A DNA stretch of 64,000 nucleotides, taken from the NCBI GenBank assembly GCA_029339195.1, contig JAPTJF010000092.1:95072-159071 (forward strand). Direction: 5' to 3'. This stretch comes from Micractinium sp. NFX-FRZ (taxonomy: Eukaryota > Chlorophyta > Trebouxiophyceae > Chlorellales > Chlorellaceae). Below are positions 23,101-34,500 of this stretch, piece by piece. Position 1 is the stretch's first letter. The number at the start of each line of letters is the position of its first letter. The translations under genes and the position numbers were made by a program. The notes beneath the pieces are model-generated. The model made no database searches, was not told the origin of the DNA, and worked only from the letters and a program-made list of their open reading frames with translations.

Positions 23101-23772
23101 GCAAGGGCGCGAATGTGGCAAGCGCGGCGCAGGCGAGGACAGAAGAAGAGTGTGTATTGCCAATCGCGGATGGCCGCCCACGCGGGGCGGCAGCGCAGCA
23201 GGCGGGCTGGCGCCAGCGGGTGGGCCAGCAGTCAGGCATGTTTGCGCCTGCCAGTGAACACCCGGCTGCCTGCAGCGTCCCCCGCCCACTCCCCGGTGCC
23301 TCACATTGTGTGCCTGGCGCCATCTTTGTTTGATTTCGCGAAAACTGCAGGCGGTCGACTTTGGCATCACGCAGGTTGTGGACGGAAACTTTGGGGTGAG
23401 GCACATGTGCTGCACGGCATGCGTCGCCACTCATCACACTGCCGCAAGAAAGCACTGCGTTTCATCCAAGTGCCTGCCTCTTGTGTGCGCCGTGCTGTGT
23501 GGCGTAGCGCTGCTCTGCTGCGATGTGTGATGCGATGGCGCAGCGCTGCTGTGCTGTGCCGGCTGCATTGCACGATGCAGCGTGGCGCTTCGCTGCACAG
23601 CGCGTCGCTCTGCTGGCGGTGCAATGCAGTGCAGTCCTGAGGTGCCCCAGCGCACGCCTCCTCCTCCCCAACATGCATGCCCCCGGCTGAGGTGCTGCCC
23701 TGATTCGTGCCTGTGCTGCTGCCGCAGGTGCACGCTATCATCCCCAAGTCTGTGTTCAAGCCCAAGCCTTAG
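17181..23772 (+). CDS. acetamidase/formamidase-family protein with signal peptide
   Basis: Twenty-one exons, 486 residues: 17181-17257, 17641-17746, 17965-18034, 18221-18275, 18620-18683, 18988-19044, 19224-19275, 19486-19520, 19704-19752, 19931-19991, 20278-20444, 20708-20722, 21030-21077, 21272-21371, 21592-21606, 21873-21957, 22292-22438, 22613-22706, 22978-23051, 23351-23395 and 23728-23772. Every phase closes. Seen: a hydrophobic signal peptide (LALGLLLLAIGASA) and family segments GPIHVCGAEPGDVLQVDIL, HIGNIGLAPN and GSTLYLPVQVAGALLSMGD. Known: FmdA/AmdA enzymes release ammonia from formamide or acetamide and are normally cytosolic, about 400 residues long. The signal peptide is therefore odd; inferred secretion or periplasmic amide use for nitrogen, without proof of substrate. 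Two micro-exons are 15 bases long, and intron 6 has a GC donor (19045-19046) required by frame. Intron 5 carries a dispersed element. Confidence 0.9.
17302..17345 (+). repeat. short direct duplication in amidase intron 1
   Basis: The 20-base string CAACCTGCTAGGGCAAGCCC at 17302-17321 is repeated at 17326-17345. It lies just downstream of the exon 1 donor. A second short duplication (GGCTGCAGCCTACCA-like) lies near 17530-17565 in the same intron. Confidence 0.8.
18773..18806 (-). repeat. dispersed element copy 3 (minus orientation)
   Basis: On the minus strand it reads GGCTCCGTGGACCCTAAATG followed by a degenerate ATTG-type tail. It lies in amidase intron 5, antisense to the gene. The core matches the copies at 7217, 41215 and 41901. 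Confidence 0.65.
20478..20500 (+). repeat. GCTT tetramer tract
   Basis: About five GCTT units in amidase intron 11, with further GCTT units slightly upstream near 20453-20462. Confidence 0.7.
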
Positions 23773-24253
23773 AGAGCCAGCCTCGGCTCGGCCAAGGTGC
23801 AATCAAGTGGCGAGGGTGCGCGCACCCTCCTCTGCCCTCTGGCCCATCTCCCTCGGCCCCGTTGAACACTTTCTGCGCGCGTGCAAGTGGGCGCACGCCT
23901 CCTCCTGAATTCTTTCACGCCCCTGCCCAACTGCTCTTCGAGGCACCCCGATCATGCGCCCTGCATCCCGTACTCCTTCACGACCCGTTCTGTGCCTCCC
24001 CACCTACCCCGACCTACTCTGTGCAACATCAGTTGAGCTCCGCTTGCACTGCTTCCCCTGGCCAACACCGTTGCTGCATGCCTTGTATTAGCTCCTGTAC
24101 ATTGCCGAACCGCACCCCGCAACCGCCGCCCCTGCCTGCACCTGCACTTGTACCCCACAAGTATTCTTAGCCACGTCTTCCAAGATGCACCCTTGGCCGC
24201 CCGCGTGCCTGATTGGCAGGCGCTTGGCCACGGCCTCTGCTGTTGGCTTCACA

Positions 24254-24258
24254 TGTAA
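24254..24258 (+). terminator. TGTAA poly(A) signal of amidase gene
   Basis: First plus-strand TGTAA after the stop at 23772, about 480 bases downstream. Confidence 0.6.
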
Positions 24259-24276
24259 CACACAGGTTGCAACAAG

Positions 24277-24281
24277 TTACA
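24277..24281 (-). terminator. TGTAA poly(A) signal of BOP1 gene
   Basis: Minus-strand TGTAA, 124 bases beyond the BOP1 stop codon at 24405. Confidence 0.65.
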
Positions 24282-24404
24282 TATCTCACACGAAACCGGT
24301 GCCACGGAGCCGTGCATGCGGAGGGCTGTGACGCACTGCCGCCGCTTGCACGCATAGCTGGTCCACTGCCGCCCTGCTGGCTGGAGGGCGAGGGTGCGTC
24401 GTGC

Positions 24405-27400
24405 TCAGGGGTTGACAAAGAGGCAGATGGTGGTGTCTGCGCCAGCGGTGAAGACCCAGGGCTGGGTGGGGTGGAAGGCAACATCCAGCACACCGGCGTA
24501 GTCCACCATCTCGTGGCCCCGCAGGATCTTGACTGCAGAGGCAAAGAACAGCAGACGGTGAGCACAGGGGTGGGGACACACCACAGACCGAGTGGAGAAC
24601 ACGGGGATTGGGGGAATGAGTGAAATTCCAGCCGTTGAGCGGAGGTGTCATCCGCGAAACGAGCGCCGCCGCCGTGGCGCAGTTCCTCCGATCTGCACCC
24701 GCCACCTGGCACGATGAGCGACGCAAGGCCTGCGCTGACACCATTGCCCATCCACAGCCCCCTCCCCGGCACGCCATCCCACCCACCCATCCCGACAAAC
24801 CCCTGCTCCTCCCTTTCGAACCCCCTTCGAATGAATGGGCATCAAAGCCCTCGCACCGGGCACGATGAGCGGGTTGGTCATGAGGTCTGCGTAGACGCGG
24901 CCGTGGAAGATGTGCACGGTGGCGTCGTCGGATGACGAGGCAAAGAGGGGGTAGGAGCGGTGGAAGGCGGCCCCCCGCACCGCGTAGTGGTGGTAGCGCA
25001 GCGCGCGGTACGGCTTGGACGACAGGTCCAGGTCGAACCAGCTGCGGGCAAGGAAGGTGGGAGGAGGAGGGAGAAAGGGGGATGAGAATGGATGTTGGGC
25101 GAACAGTGGCGCACGGTTGGGGTTGCAGGACAGAAAAACGCAACAACCTCTAGAGCCTCTGCTTCCAATGGGCCTCTGCGACCACGTGCCCTTCGACGGG
25201 CGCACCAGCCCAGTGTGCAAAGCCTTACCCACTCCCTGCCACACACATCACACACACACACACATCACACACGCTCCGCAGCCCAGCAGCTCAGCGGCCC
25301 CCACCACCCCGGGCAGCCGCTTGCTCACCAGAGGCGCTTGTCCTCGGCCCCCACAATGAGGTGGTCCCCAGTGGGGTGCACCGCCATGGAGGTGATCACG
25401 CCGCTGCCCGCCACCAGCTTCTTGGCCAGCGCCTGCTTGGCCAGGTTGTACACACGCACCTGCACGCAACATGGGTTCAAACATGTAAAATGAGGAGTGA
25501 GGCACAAAAGGATAGCCGGGCGCAAACAGAATCAGTGGAGGGAGGCTAGGTGGGGCCTTGCACACTGCTCCAGGGGGCAGTGCCTGTGTCCCACCGACGC
25601 TTCCGCTGCTTGCCGCCCTCGCCAGACACCTTTGCGCCCGCATTCAACTCTCCACGGCACAGCCCCGCCCCTCGCACACTGCTATCAACCACAAGGAGAA
25701 GCCCGTCCCTAAAATAGGCATGCCAGCGAGGACCACACTACGTATGACGCCCCCCCCACGCCCCTCCTCACGTTCTGCTGGGTGGCCACAAAGAAGAAGG
25801 GCTTGGTGGGGTGGAAGAGCACGCGCACCACGCGCCCCCGGTTCTTGCGGAACGGGTTCTGGCTTGCGCCCTTGCTCAGCTGGTGCACCAGCACGGCCTG
25901 CGAGGAAGGGCGGTATGGGGAGGTGGATGGGTAGAGGGTGAGGGCAAAGATGCGGTGAAGGGTGGCGGGAGGCGAGGAGATGGCAGGGCACCCGGAACGG
26001 CCCAGGGCCCCGGCCCTCCCTCCAGACCCAGCCCACAGCCATAATGCCTCTCCCAGAAGCAGCAGCAGCAGCAGCAGCCAGCCACACCTGCGTGTTGCCG
26101 GTGGGCGCCGTGGTGGCAAAGTAGTCGCCCCGGGCGTGCCACGTCACGTGCTTTATCGTGAACTTGTGCAGCACGACTAGCCCGCCCTCGCCGCCGCCGC
26201 CATTGCCGCCCTCCTGCCGCCGCTGCCAGCTGACCAGCTGACCCTCCTCTATGCCGCCGCCGCTGCCGCCGCTGCTGCCGCTGCTGGCCAGGGCCAGGGA
26301 CAGGGCCGCCTCGGTGGCTGCCTCTGCCTCCTCGCTGCCGGTGCCAGAGGGCAGCAGGAAGAGCCGCTTGCCGGAGGAGGCTGCAGGGCATGGGCATGCC
26401 GGGCGGCAACGGGTATGTGAGGGTGGTGGGGGGGCGGCGAGATGTAGGAGCGGTGGGCGGGGAGACGAGCGGCCTCCGGCGGAGGCCGGCAAGCTTGCAT
26501 GGCAGGCAGGCACAGCGCACACATCAGCTTGTTCAGGCAGAATTCAGGCAGGTGCCACCCAGCTGAGCAGGCCACCAGCGGGGCCTTACAGCCAAGCCAA
26601 GCCAAGCCATGCTGCCCAGCCATGCAGCCCAGGGCAGGGCAGCACCACCCCACTCGCGCCTCTCACCTGCAAACAGCGCCAGCTGGGGTGCTGTGCACCA
26701 CGCCACGCACGTGACCGGCTCCTCCAGCTGCCACACCTGCATGCACCGCCCCGTCCGCACCTCCCACAGCCGCACGGTGCAGTCGTCTGCGGGGGGTTGA
26801 TGCAGGGGGTGGGCGGGGCAGGTGACGACGGTGGCTGGCAAGGTAGTTGGCAGGCTGGCAGGCTACATGCGCCTCAAGCACGCCCTCCAAGGCAGCAGGC
26901 ACAAGGGCAAGGCTGCCTCGGCAGTTGCTCCCACAGGCAACCTGTCTGAGATGCTACCAGGCCTTGACATTTAGCACCACCTCGAAGCAGCCCTCGCTGC
27001 CAACGTGTCAACAGACACACACCTGAGCCCGACAGCAGCCACTGCCCGGATGTGTCGGCCGCCACGCTGCGCACGGGCTTGGTGTGCCCGGTGTAGCGCA
27101 CCGACAGCAGCACCGGGAAGGGCTGCAGGTCCTGGGGCTTGGGCAGCTTGGGGACCAGGACCTCGGGGTCTGATGACAAGGAGAAAGGGGGGAGGGGGGC
27201 AAAGCGGGGTCACACACATGCTGGTTGGGCAGGCTACGGATGAGGGCGTCATGGGGCCCGCCCCCAGCGTCCATGCCAATGCTCTCAGCCTCTTGTGGTC
27301 ACCTTTGGTGACCGCAGCTGTCCTGCCCTGCCCCGGCCCTGCCCCACCCTTGCTTTTGCTGGCTCTGCCGCTGCTGCCTCCCCGCCCCTGTCGCTGCGCC

Positions 27401-30400
27401 CTGCCCCTTGCCCCTGCTGCCTGCCCCCTGCTGCTGCGCCGTGCCCCCCTCATCCGCACAGGCACGCACCCTCGATGATGAGCCGCTTCCGCCGGGTGCG
27501 TGGGCACAGGTAGAGGTCGAGGCAGCGCTCGAAGCGCTCCTTGATGAAGTTGGAGTAGGCTGGGACCTGCGTAGGGCGGAGCAAGCAGGGCAGGTGTCAG
27601 GCACAGACACTTCGGGGCAGGAGAAAAGGGGGGAGGGGCGCTCCTTGGCATGATAAGGAGCAGGCACAGACCTGCAGGTGGCCCATAATGTGGGGCAGGC
27701 GGCAGAGAGAGCAGTGATGTCGACACCCAGGGAAGAGGCAGTAGGTTGTGCGACTGGGGTGGGCACACTGCCATGCAAGAGGAGCGAGCCCGCGAGCAAC
27801 GGCAATCAGAGATGAGGGGACTGCCATGGCAGCGAGGTGCCCAGCAGCAGGGCGGCCAGGTGTGTGCGGCTGCGGGCCTCACCCGGCGCAGGCAGTCGTA
27901 TGCCGTGGGCACAAACTGGGGGCGGTCCTCCTCGTCCAGCAGCTGCTGCCCGTTCCTCTCCTCCTGTTGCATTGTGGCGTGAGGGGCCAGGCGGGGAGCG
28001 CGCAAGTGAGTGAGGGTCGGCATTACGAATTGGGGAGGTGGGCATGGCAGATGGGATGGTCAGACCCGTGCAGGGAGAGCAGGTGACACGTTCCAAACGC
28101 CTGACCGGGGGCGGGCATGCAGGCGAGGCAGGCACATGCATTTCCCAACCGCGCCACGTCTGCCTCACCTCTGTGGGCAGGTACTCCTTGGGAGGGTTGT
28201 AGCTCTCCGCATGGCCCGGCAGGTTGAGCTTGGGGGCGGGGATGTAGGTCAGCCCCGTGGCCGTCTTGTCCAGCGTCTTGCCTGGCACAGCATGGGCAGC
28301 ATGAGCACAGCATGGGCAGCATGAGAAAACACAACCGCAGCTTGAGCACAGCATGGGTGGCACAGTGCCCATTCAGAGAAGCATGGTGCTCAGCCGCCTC
28401 ACTCGCTACCCCCACTGGCGACTTCTACCGTGCACACAGACCCGCACTCGCTACCCACTGGAGGCCCGCACTCGATACCTCGCTGGACTCTCAAAACACG
28501 CACACAGCGCCGCCTCCCTCCCTGCCTCCCTGCCCTCCCCGCCTCTCACCGTCGTCCTCCCACAGCAGGTACGCCTCCGGCTTCTCGGGCGCCGCCTCCT
28601 TCTTGATCCACCCCTTGCGCAGCGCACGCACCAGCTTGACAATCCTGCGCGCTCGAGGGGGTGTTGGGAGAGTCAGGGAGGCGGCACGAGAGGGTGGGAC
28701 AGAGTGGATCTCCATGACTGCGGTCCTCTCCTCCCCCAAACATTCAAGGCCCCACACTCTCCTCCTCTCCCAGTTGAAGGCCTCAGTTCTCCTTCGCTCT
28801 CGCCTCCTCTCCTAAACATCCTCACAACCGCCACTGCCCCCACTCAGCGCTCTGTCTCTTAATAACCCCACACTTGTTCTCCAATGTAGTGCAGCGCGCG
28901 CCCGCCCCCCACTTCCCCTCCCTCCCCACACCCCTCTCCCCAACCCACGCACCCACCCTCCTCACCACCCCACTCACTTCTTCTCCTCCCACTTGGACGG
29001 GATGAAGCGGCGCTTGGGCTCGGGCGCCCCGCTGAGCGGCATCACCTCCACGTCCCGCGTGAACCAGTCCACCTCGGGCTCATACGGGTTCACCTCCACG
29101 TGGGGGAACTGGCCTGCAGGGGCAGGCAATGGAGCAAGAATGAGGAATAATAGATGAAGCAGAGATATGTGGGGAAAGCGGCCAGCACGTTCAGTCAGTG
29201 TAGGAAAGTGAGGGAATAGATGAGGAAGAGGCGTGTGGGGGAGCTGGCCTTTGGGGGCAGGCAGTGGAGCAGAAATGAGGATTACTAGGTGAAGACCAAC
29301 GCACGTGGGGTGAGGGAAAGGGTGAACCAGTCCACCTCAGGCTCATAGGGGTTCTGGTTCTACAAAGGCAAGGGAACTGGCCTGCACCGCCAGCTGCGCT
29401 TCCCCCACGCTGCCGCCCCAACAACCTGCCTTCCGCCTCGTTCTGCCTCTCTCTCCACGCCCCGATGCTGCCCTTGCTGCTTCACGCACGCACCCACCCA
29501 CCTTGGCGGATGCGCTGTATCATGCGCATCTCATCCTTGGACAGCACCACCTCCTCGTCATTGTACTCATCATAGATCGTGGCCAGGTAGTCCTGCGGGC
29601 AGGGGCAGGCCAGAGAGAAGGGTGGAGGCAGGGGCGCGTGACGACGTTGTGAGAGGAGGTGAGAGTGGTAAGAAAGGCGGAGGCAAGGTGGGCGGCGTCG
29701 TAGGGAGTGTGGGTTCAGCACTGCCTCCTTGTAGCCGCCCTGCCGATTGGGCACAGCCCGCCCACGCCACCCAGCCCGCCCGCCCATCCCGCCCACCCGC
29801 GTGGAGTCGTTGCGCGCAATCAGCTGCTCCAGCCGGTCCTTGCGGCCCCCCGGCTTCTTGCCCAGCCTCCGGCCCTCCACATCGTAGCTGCGCAAGTGGA
29901 AATTTGGGAGGGTTGGCAGGAAGGGTAAGCAGGAGGTACTTAGACAGGCAGCAGGCAAGGGCCTCCTCCAGTTCCAGACCGCCACATCGTCCCTGCCCGG
30001 GCAACAGGCAGCTATAGGTGGGTTGCATACGCACAAGGGGTGCGGCAACCAGGCTGCCGCCTTAGAGCCAGCGACAGCAGTTGCACCCGTTCAAGCCCAC
30101 CCGCGCTCCGGCTGCACATCATCAACCTTAACAACTGTATGAACAACCACACCTATATGGATAGACACCAGCGCTTCCTAACAGCCCACCCACCCACCCG
30201 ATGTGCTCCTCGTGCTGGTACCACTCCAGCGGCACCTCCCCAATGGTGTTGCGGTTGGGCCGCTCATCCTCGGAAGAGTCGCTGGCAGGATCCTCGCCTT
30301 CCACCTGCCCCGCCACTGCCGCCGCTGCGGCCTGGTGCTGCCGCAGGCGCGCCACCCCCTCATCCCCCTCCTCCTCCTCCTCCTCGCCCTCCCCACTCTC

Positions 30401-31060
30401 GGCAAGAGGCTCGTCATCGCTGTCGGTCACAACCGGTGACTCGCTGCCCTCCTCATCGCTGCCCTCCTCATCCTCGTCCTCGCCGCCGCTGTCCTCCGCG
30501 TCCGCGTCGCTGCCCTCCTCCTCGCTGCCGCTGCAGGCGGGCGGGGCAGTGAGGCAGGCAGCACCGCATGTCAAGGCTGGGCTGGCTCTCTTTGTGACTG
30601 TACAAAGAGCATGTGCATGCACCAGTGCAGTGCCAAGAATGCAGGCGCGCACGCAGGAGTAAAGGCAGGGCATGCAACACAAGCCTATAGGCAAGACATC
30701 CCAGCTGGCCGCCGCAGCCCTGGCAGCCCCTTTCCCTGCGCACCTGCCGCCGCCTTTCCGCTGCTGCTGCCGCTGCCGCCGGTGCTTCTCTGCCGCTGCC
30801 ATGTATCCCAGCACAGCATTTTCGATTTCCCGGTCCACTCCCGCACTCCGCGGCTTGCCCCCCTCCTCGGCTTCGCTGTCGCTCTCGCTGCCGCCGCTCA
30901 GGGCCGCCGCCAGGTCGCCGCCATCGCTGTCTTCCTCGCCGGAGCTGTATTCCTCATCGCTGGACATGTCGAGCGTTTCCTTCTCCAGCTCAGGCTCCGG
31001 CGCGGGAGGCTCCTCCCGCTGCTGCCGGGCGGCGGCGGCCGACTTGCGCTTCGGCGCCAT
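24405..31060 (-). CDS. BOP1: BOP1/ERB1 ribosome biogenesis WD-repeat protein
   Basis: Sixteen exons, 827 residues: 31060-30744, 30530-30198, 29887-29797, 29592-29502, 29113-28978, 28644-28550, 28281-28169, 27963-27883, 27566-27470, 27169-27023, 26786-26667, 26380-26088, 25897-25772, 25459-25329, 25041-24857 and 24532-24405. All phases close. Seen: a long acidic N-terminus with Ser/Glu/Asp runs; the BOP1 N-terminal domain ([51 protein letters not shown]); then WD repeats ([62 protein letters not shown]) ending at VNP-stop. Known: BOP1/Erb1 with Pes1 and WDR12 forms the PeBoW complex needed for 27S pre-rRNA processing and 60S assembly in the nucleolus. A Gly/Ser-rich insertion in exon 12 looks lineage-specific. 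The exon 8 acceptor could be three bases later. Intron 4 contains relic copies of exon 5. Confidence 0.95.
29233..29386 (-). repeat. two decayed copies of BOP1 exon 5 start inside intron 4
   Basis: The functional exon 5 start with its flank (29060-29163) is repeated as a flank-type copy at 29233-29296 and as an exon-type copy at 29322-29386. On the minus strand the second copy keeps a GCAG acceptor and still encodes [11 protein letters not shown], identical to the real exon, before decaying. Neither copy is needed for frame. Confidence 0.85.
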
Positions 31061-31518
31061 GCCTACTGCCGGCTAATAAACTACTACTGTGTCCGATGCT
31101 CAATTCAGCAGCTACAATGCAGTTCAAGCGCTGCCTGCAGGCTCGTTGCAGTGCATGTGAGCACGGGCGCTGTGTGCTCTGCAGGCGAGCCAGACCGTTC
31201 AGTCGATTGGCGTGCTGTCGCTACACAATGCATGCAGGCCATCTTGGTGTCGGCCTGCTGCGGGGTTCCGCAGCAGGGTCGCCTTGCCCAGCAGTTTGCT
31301 GATTCCAGCTGATCTGCATGCAGGAAGCACTTCTGACATCAACCTGAGAGAAGCTGTCAGGGCTAGACGGAGACTGCCGACAGCCGCAGTCAGCAAGGGC
31401 TTTCTGGCTTGAGCGTCAGGAGACCCCTGTTCATTGCTTGTATCCCTCTGCGACCTGACACTTCTGTGTTGCGCCCATCCACGGAGCGTTTGCTGCAAGG
31501 TCCCTTTCGATCACGACA
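31061..31518. promoter_or_regulatory. bidirectional promoter region of BOP1 and isoamylase
   Basis: Only 458 bases separate the BOP1 ATG (31060, minus) from the isoamylase ATG (31519, plus). No TATA box is obvious. Both genes must start transcription here. Confidence 0.55.
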
Positions 31519-34500
31519 ATGAGGGCCGTCGGGCCTTCCTGTGCGGGTGCCTCCCTCCAGCGCTCGGTATCACAGGCGCCTGCAGCGCTCCGCAAAGGAT
31601 CGGCGATGCAGGTGGGTGTGCCTACTCCGGTGCCTGCCGCCGCCGACCCCATTGGCCGCCGCCTTGCGTGCCAGCCGCCAGCAACCACTCAGCAACCACT
31701 CTTGCACACCGCGCCAAGCAGCCATATCCACTGCTGCAGGGTCGTGGTCAACGGGCACTGACGACCATGAACGCGGCGTCGCGCGGCAGCAAGCCTGTGC
31801 CTGCCAGCGAGCCGGCGGCCACCCCGGCGGCAGCTGCGTCGCCCGTGCCGGCAGCTGTGCCACCCACTGCAGCAAAGGCAAAAGCAGCCGCAGCAAAGGC
31901 GTCAGCCGCCGCAGCAAAGGTGCCAGCCGCCGCCGCAGCTGCACCCGCAGCGACAGCAGCTGCACCCGCCAAGAGCGCAGCACCCACCAAGAGTGCAGCA
32001 GCACCCGCCAAGAAGGCACCGCTGGACGCAGCCTCTCTGACTGTGCAGCCGGGCACGGCCACCCCCCTGGGCGCGTCACCTGGCACCCACGAGGGGGCTG
32101 CGGGCGTCAACTTTGCCCTGTACGCGCCCCACGCCACCTCGGTCACGCTGTGCCTGCGCGACTGGGAGGACCAGCCGGTGATGGAGGCGCCGCTGCAGCG
32201 CAGCGGGGACGTGTGGCACGCCTTTGTGGCGGGCCTGCCCCAGGTGTGCTAGCCAGTGGGCGGCAAGCGGGGTGGGGTGGGCTGGCATGCACGCTGGGCA
32301 GCACTGGGGCGGCTGGGTGGGCAGGTCGTTCAGGGTGGGCTTCAGCAGGCAGGCCAGGGGGCTGCTTGCAGCGCTGGGGGTGGCCACCGCTTGTGCTGTG
32401 GAGCGGGTCTCAAGGCATTCTGGCACAGCAGCACAGTAGCGTGGTCGGTGCCCTGCGCTTGACAACAGTGCTGCCGACATCCCTGCTTGCACCCGCGCCT
32501 CGCTGCTGCCCCTGCCTGTGCTGATTGGGCACGCACTGCTGGCCCCTCTGCCCAAACGCAGTCCAAGGTTCTGTATGGGTACAAGGTGGACGGCCGCGGC
32601 GGCTGGGACACGCCTTTCCGCTGGGACAAGCAAAAGGTACAGGAGAGGGGGAGGGGGAAAGGGAGTGGGAGAAGGGAGGGGGGCCTGCTCGAATGATCTC
32701 CCAGGATCCAGGTGCATCATGTGCCAAGCATGTGAAGGGGCATGCTGATGCACAGCACATCGTCTTGCTGACCTGGTGCCCTTCTCACCCAACCTTTCCG
32801 CCCCTGCGCAGATCCTGCTCGACCCCTATGCCAAGTATGTCAAGGGGCGCGCAGAGTTTGGGAAGCGCGACGCCTTCGAGCAGTTCAAGGCCAAGGCAAG
32901 CACAGCATGCAGGGCAGGCAGCACGGCAGCCAGCAGGCAGGGGCGGGGCAGGCCAGGCATGAGGGCATGCCGTGCGCTGGCCACCGATGCTGCTGTTGCA
33001 TTGCCACGTGTTGGATATCTTCCCCAAGCAGCGTGTTCCATGGCACTTCTGCCTTTGAGGCAATACGCTCTGAAGGTCGGCTGCCGTGTACCTGAGCCTG
33101 TGCTGCTGCGTGTGATACCCATTTTGTGCAGGAGGGCAGCGTGTTCCGTGGCACCTTTGACTTTGAGGCGGAGCCCTTTGACTGGGGGGCGGCCTACCAG
33201 CGGCCCAACATCCCGCTGAAGGACCTGGTCATTGCAGAGCTGCCAGTGCGCCTCTTCACGGGTGCGTGGTAGTGGGGAAGTCCTCATGTTTGGGTGGGCC
33301 AGAATGTGCTTCATACAAGATAGAGCGTGTGAGGACTGGTCAGTGCTGAGGTGCCGGTGCGTCTACGCCGGGATCCGAGTGACCGTGTTTCCTCCATGTC
33401 TGCCCCACACGGGCGGCCATCTCTCTTCTGCCCTGCGCCACCTCTGCTGAACATTTCATGTGGTTTCGCTGACTCCTACTGGCCTCCCACCTCTGCTGCA
33501 GCCGCCGAGTCGAGCGGGCTGCCGGCGGGGCAGCGAGGCACCTATGCGGGTGTTGCTGCCAAGGTGGAGCACTTCAAGGAGCTGGGCATCAATGCAGGTG
33601 GGTGAGGGATAGGAGGGAGTAGGAGAGAGGGAGGGGAGAAATGCTGGGGTTGGGGGGCATGAAGTGGTTCTTTGAAGGGTCCAGCATGCAGTAGGAGTAG
33701 CTGTGTGATCAACGCAGGCAAGAGGGTGGTGTGCAGATGAGCGGGCAACGGTGTGAGCCTTGCAAGCAGGGCAGGCAGGCTCTGCCCCCATGTGCCCACC
33801 ACCCTGCTGCACGTCATCAACACCTTGGCTCAATGCCTCTCAGTGCTATAACCTGCCTGCTTACCTGGCCCCCCTGCAGTGGAGCTGCTGCCTGTGTTTG
33901 AGTATGATGAGCTCGAGTTCCAGCGCAGGTTGGTTAGAATGGCTTGGCTTGTGCTCTGCCGTATGGCCTGGCGTGTGCTTGGGCTCTGCCGTATGGGCGG
34001 ACGTGTGCTTGGGCTGAGCAGAGGCTGGGTCTGGGTGATGTGTATCCAGGCTAACGGACTTTATTTGTTTTGCCTGGGCAGCTCGACTTTCGGCCTGCCA
34101 GGGTAGAGGGCAGGGCATCTCAATGTCGTTGAGGCTCGGCAGGCGCAGTGGAGGTCGGTGGCATTGCTCACTCACCCCCTCCAATTGCAACATGCAGCAG
34201 CCCCAACCCTCGCGACCACATGGTCAATGTGTGGGGCTACTCGCACCTCAACTTCTTCGCGCCCATGAGCCGCTTCGGCTCAGGTGCGCCCGGTCGGGGA
34301 GCAGGGGCCGGTGCTTTGCGGTGGGCAGGGCAGCGCTGCCAAGCCGGCAAGCTGGGGTGCAGCACCACTGCGGACTCCCGTGGTCCCATGTGCCCCTACA
34401 GCGCCCCGCCCTCTGCCGCTCACCTGCGCATGGCGGCGGCCCGCTGTCTTTGGCAAATGAGTTGATGGCGACAGTGAACACTGTGCATAACGCACTTACC

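Larger units (their letters stand above)
23773..24404. other. convergent 3' region of amidase and BOP1
   Basis: Both genes end here. The plus-strand TGTAA at 24254-24258 and the minus-strand TGTAA at 24277-24281 face each other with 18 bases between them, so the two mature 3' ends probably abut or overlap. Nothing else is recognisable. Confidence 0.6.

Noticed and set aside
31767..31769. ATG at 31767 as the isoamylase start
   Set aside because: An upstream exon at 31519-31611 splices in phase 0 to 31740 and supplies a transit-like peptide, expected for a plastid debranching enzyme.
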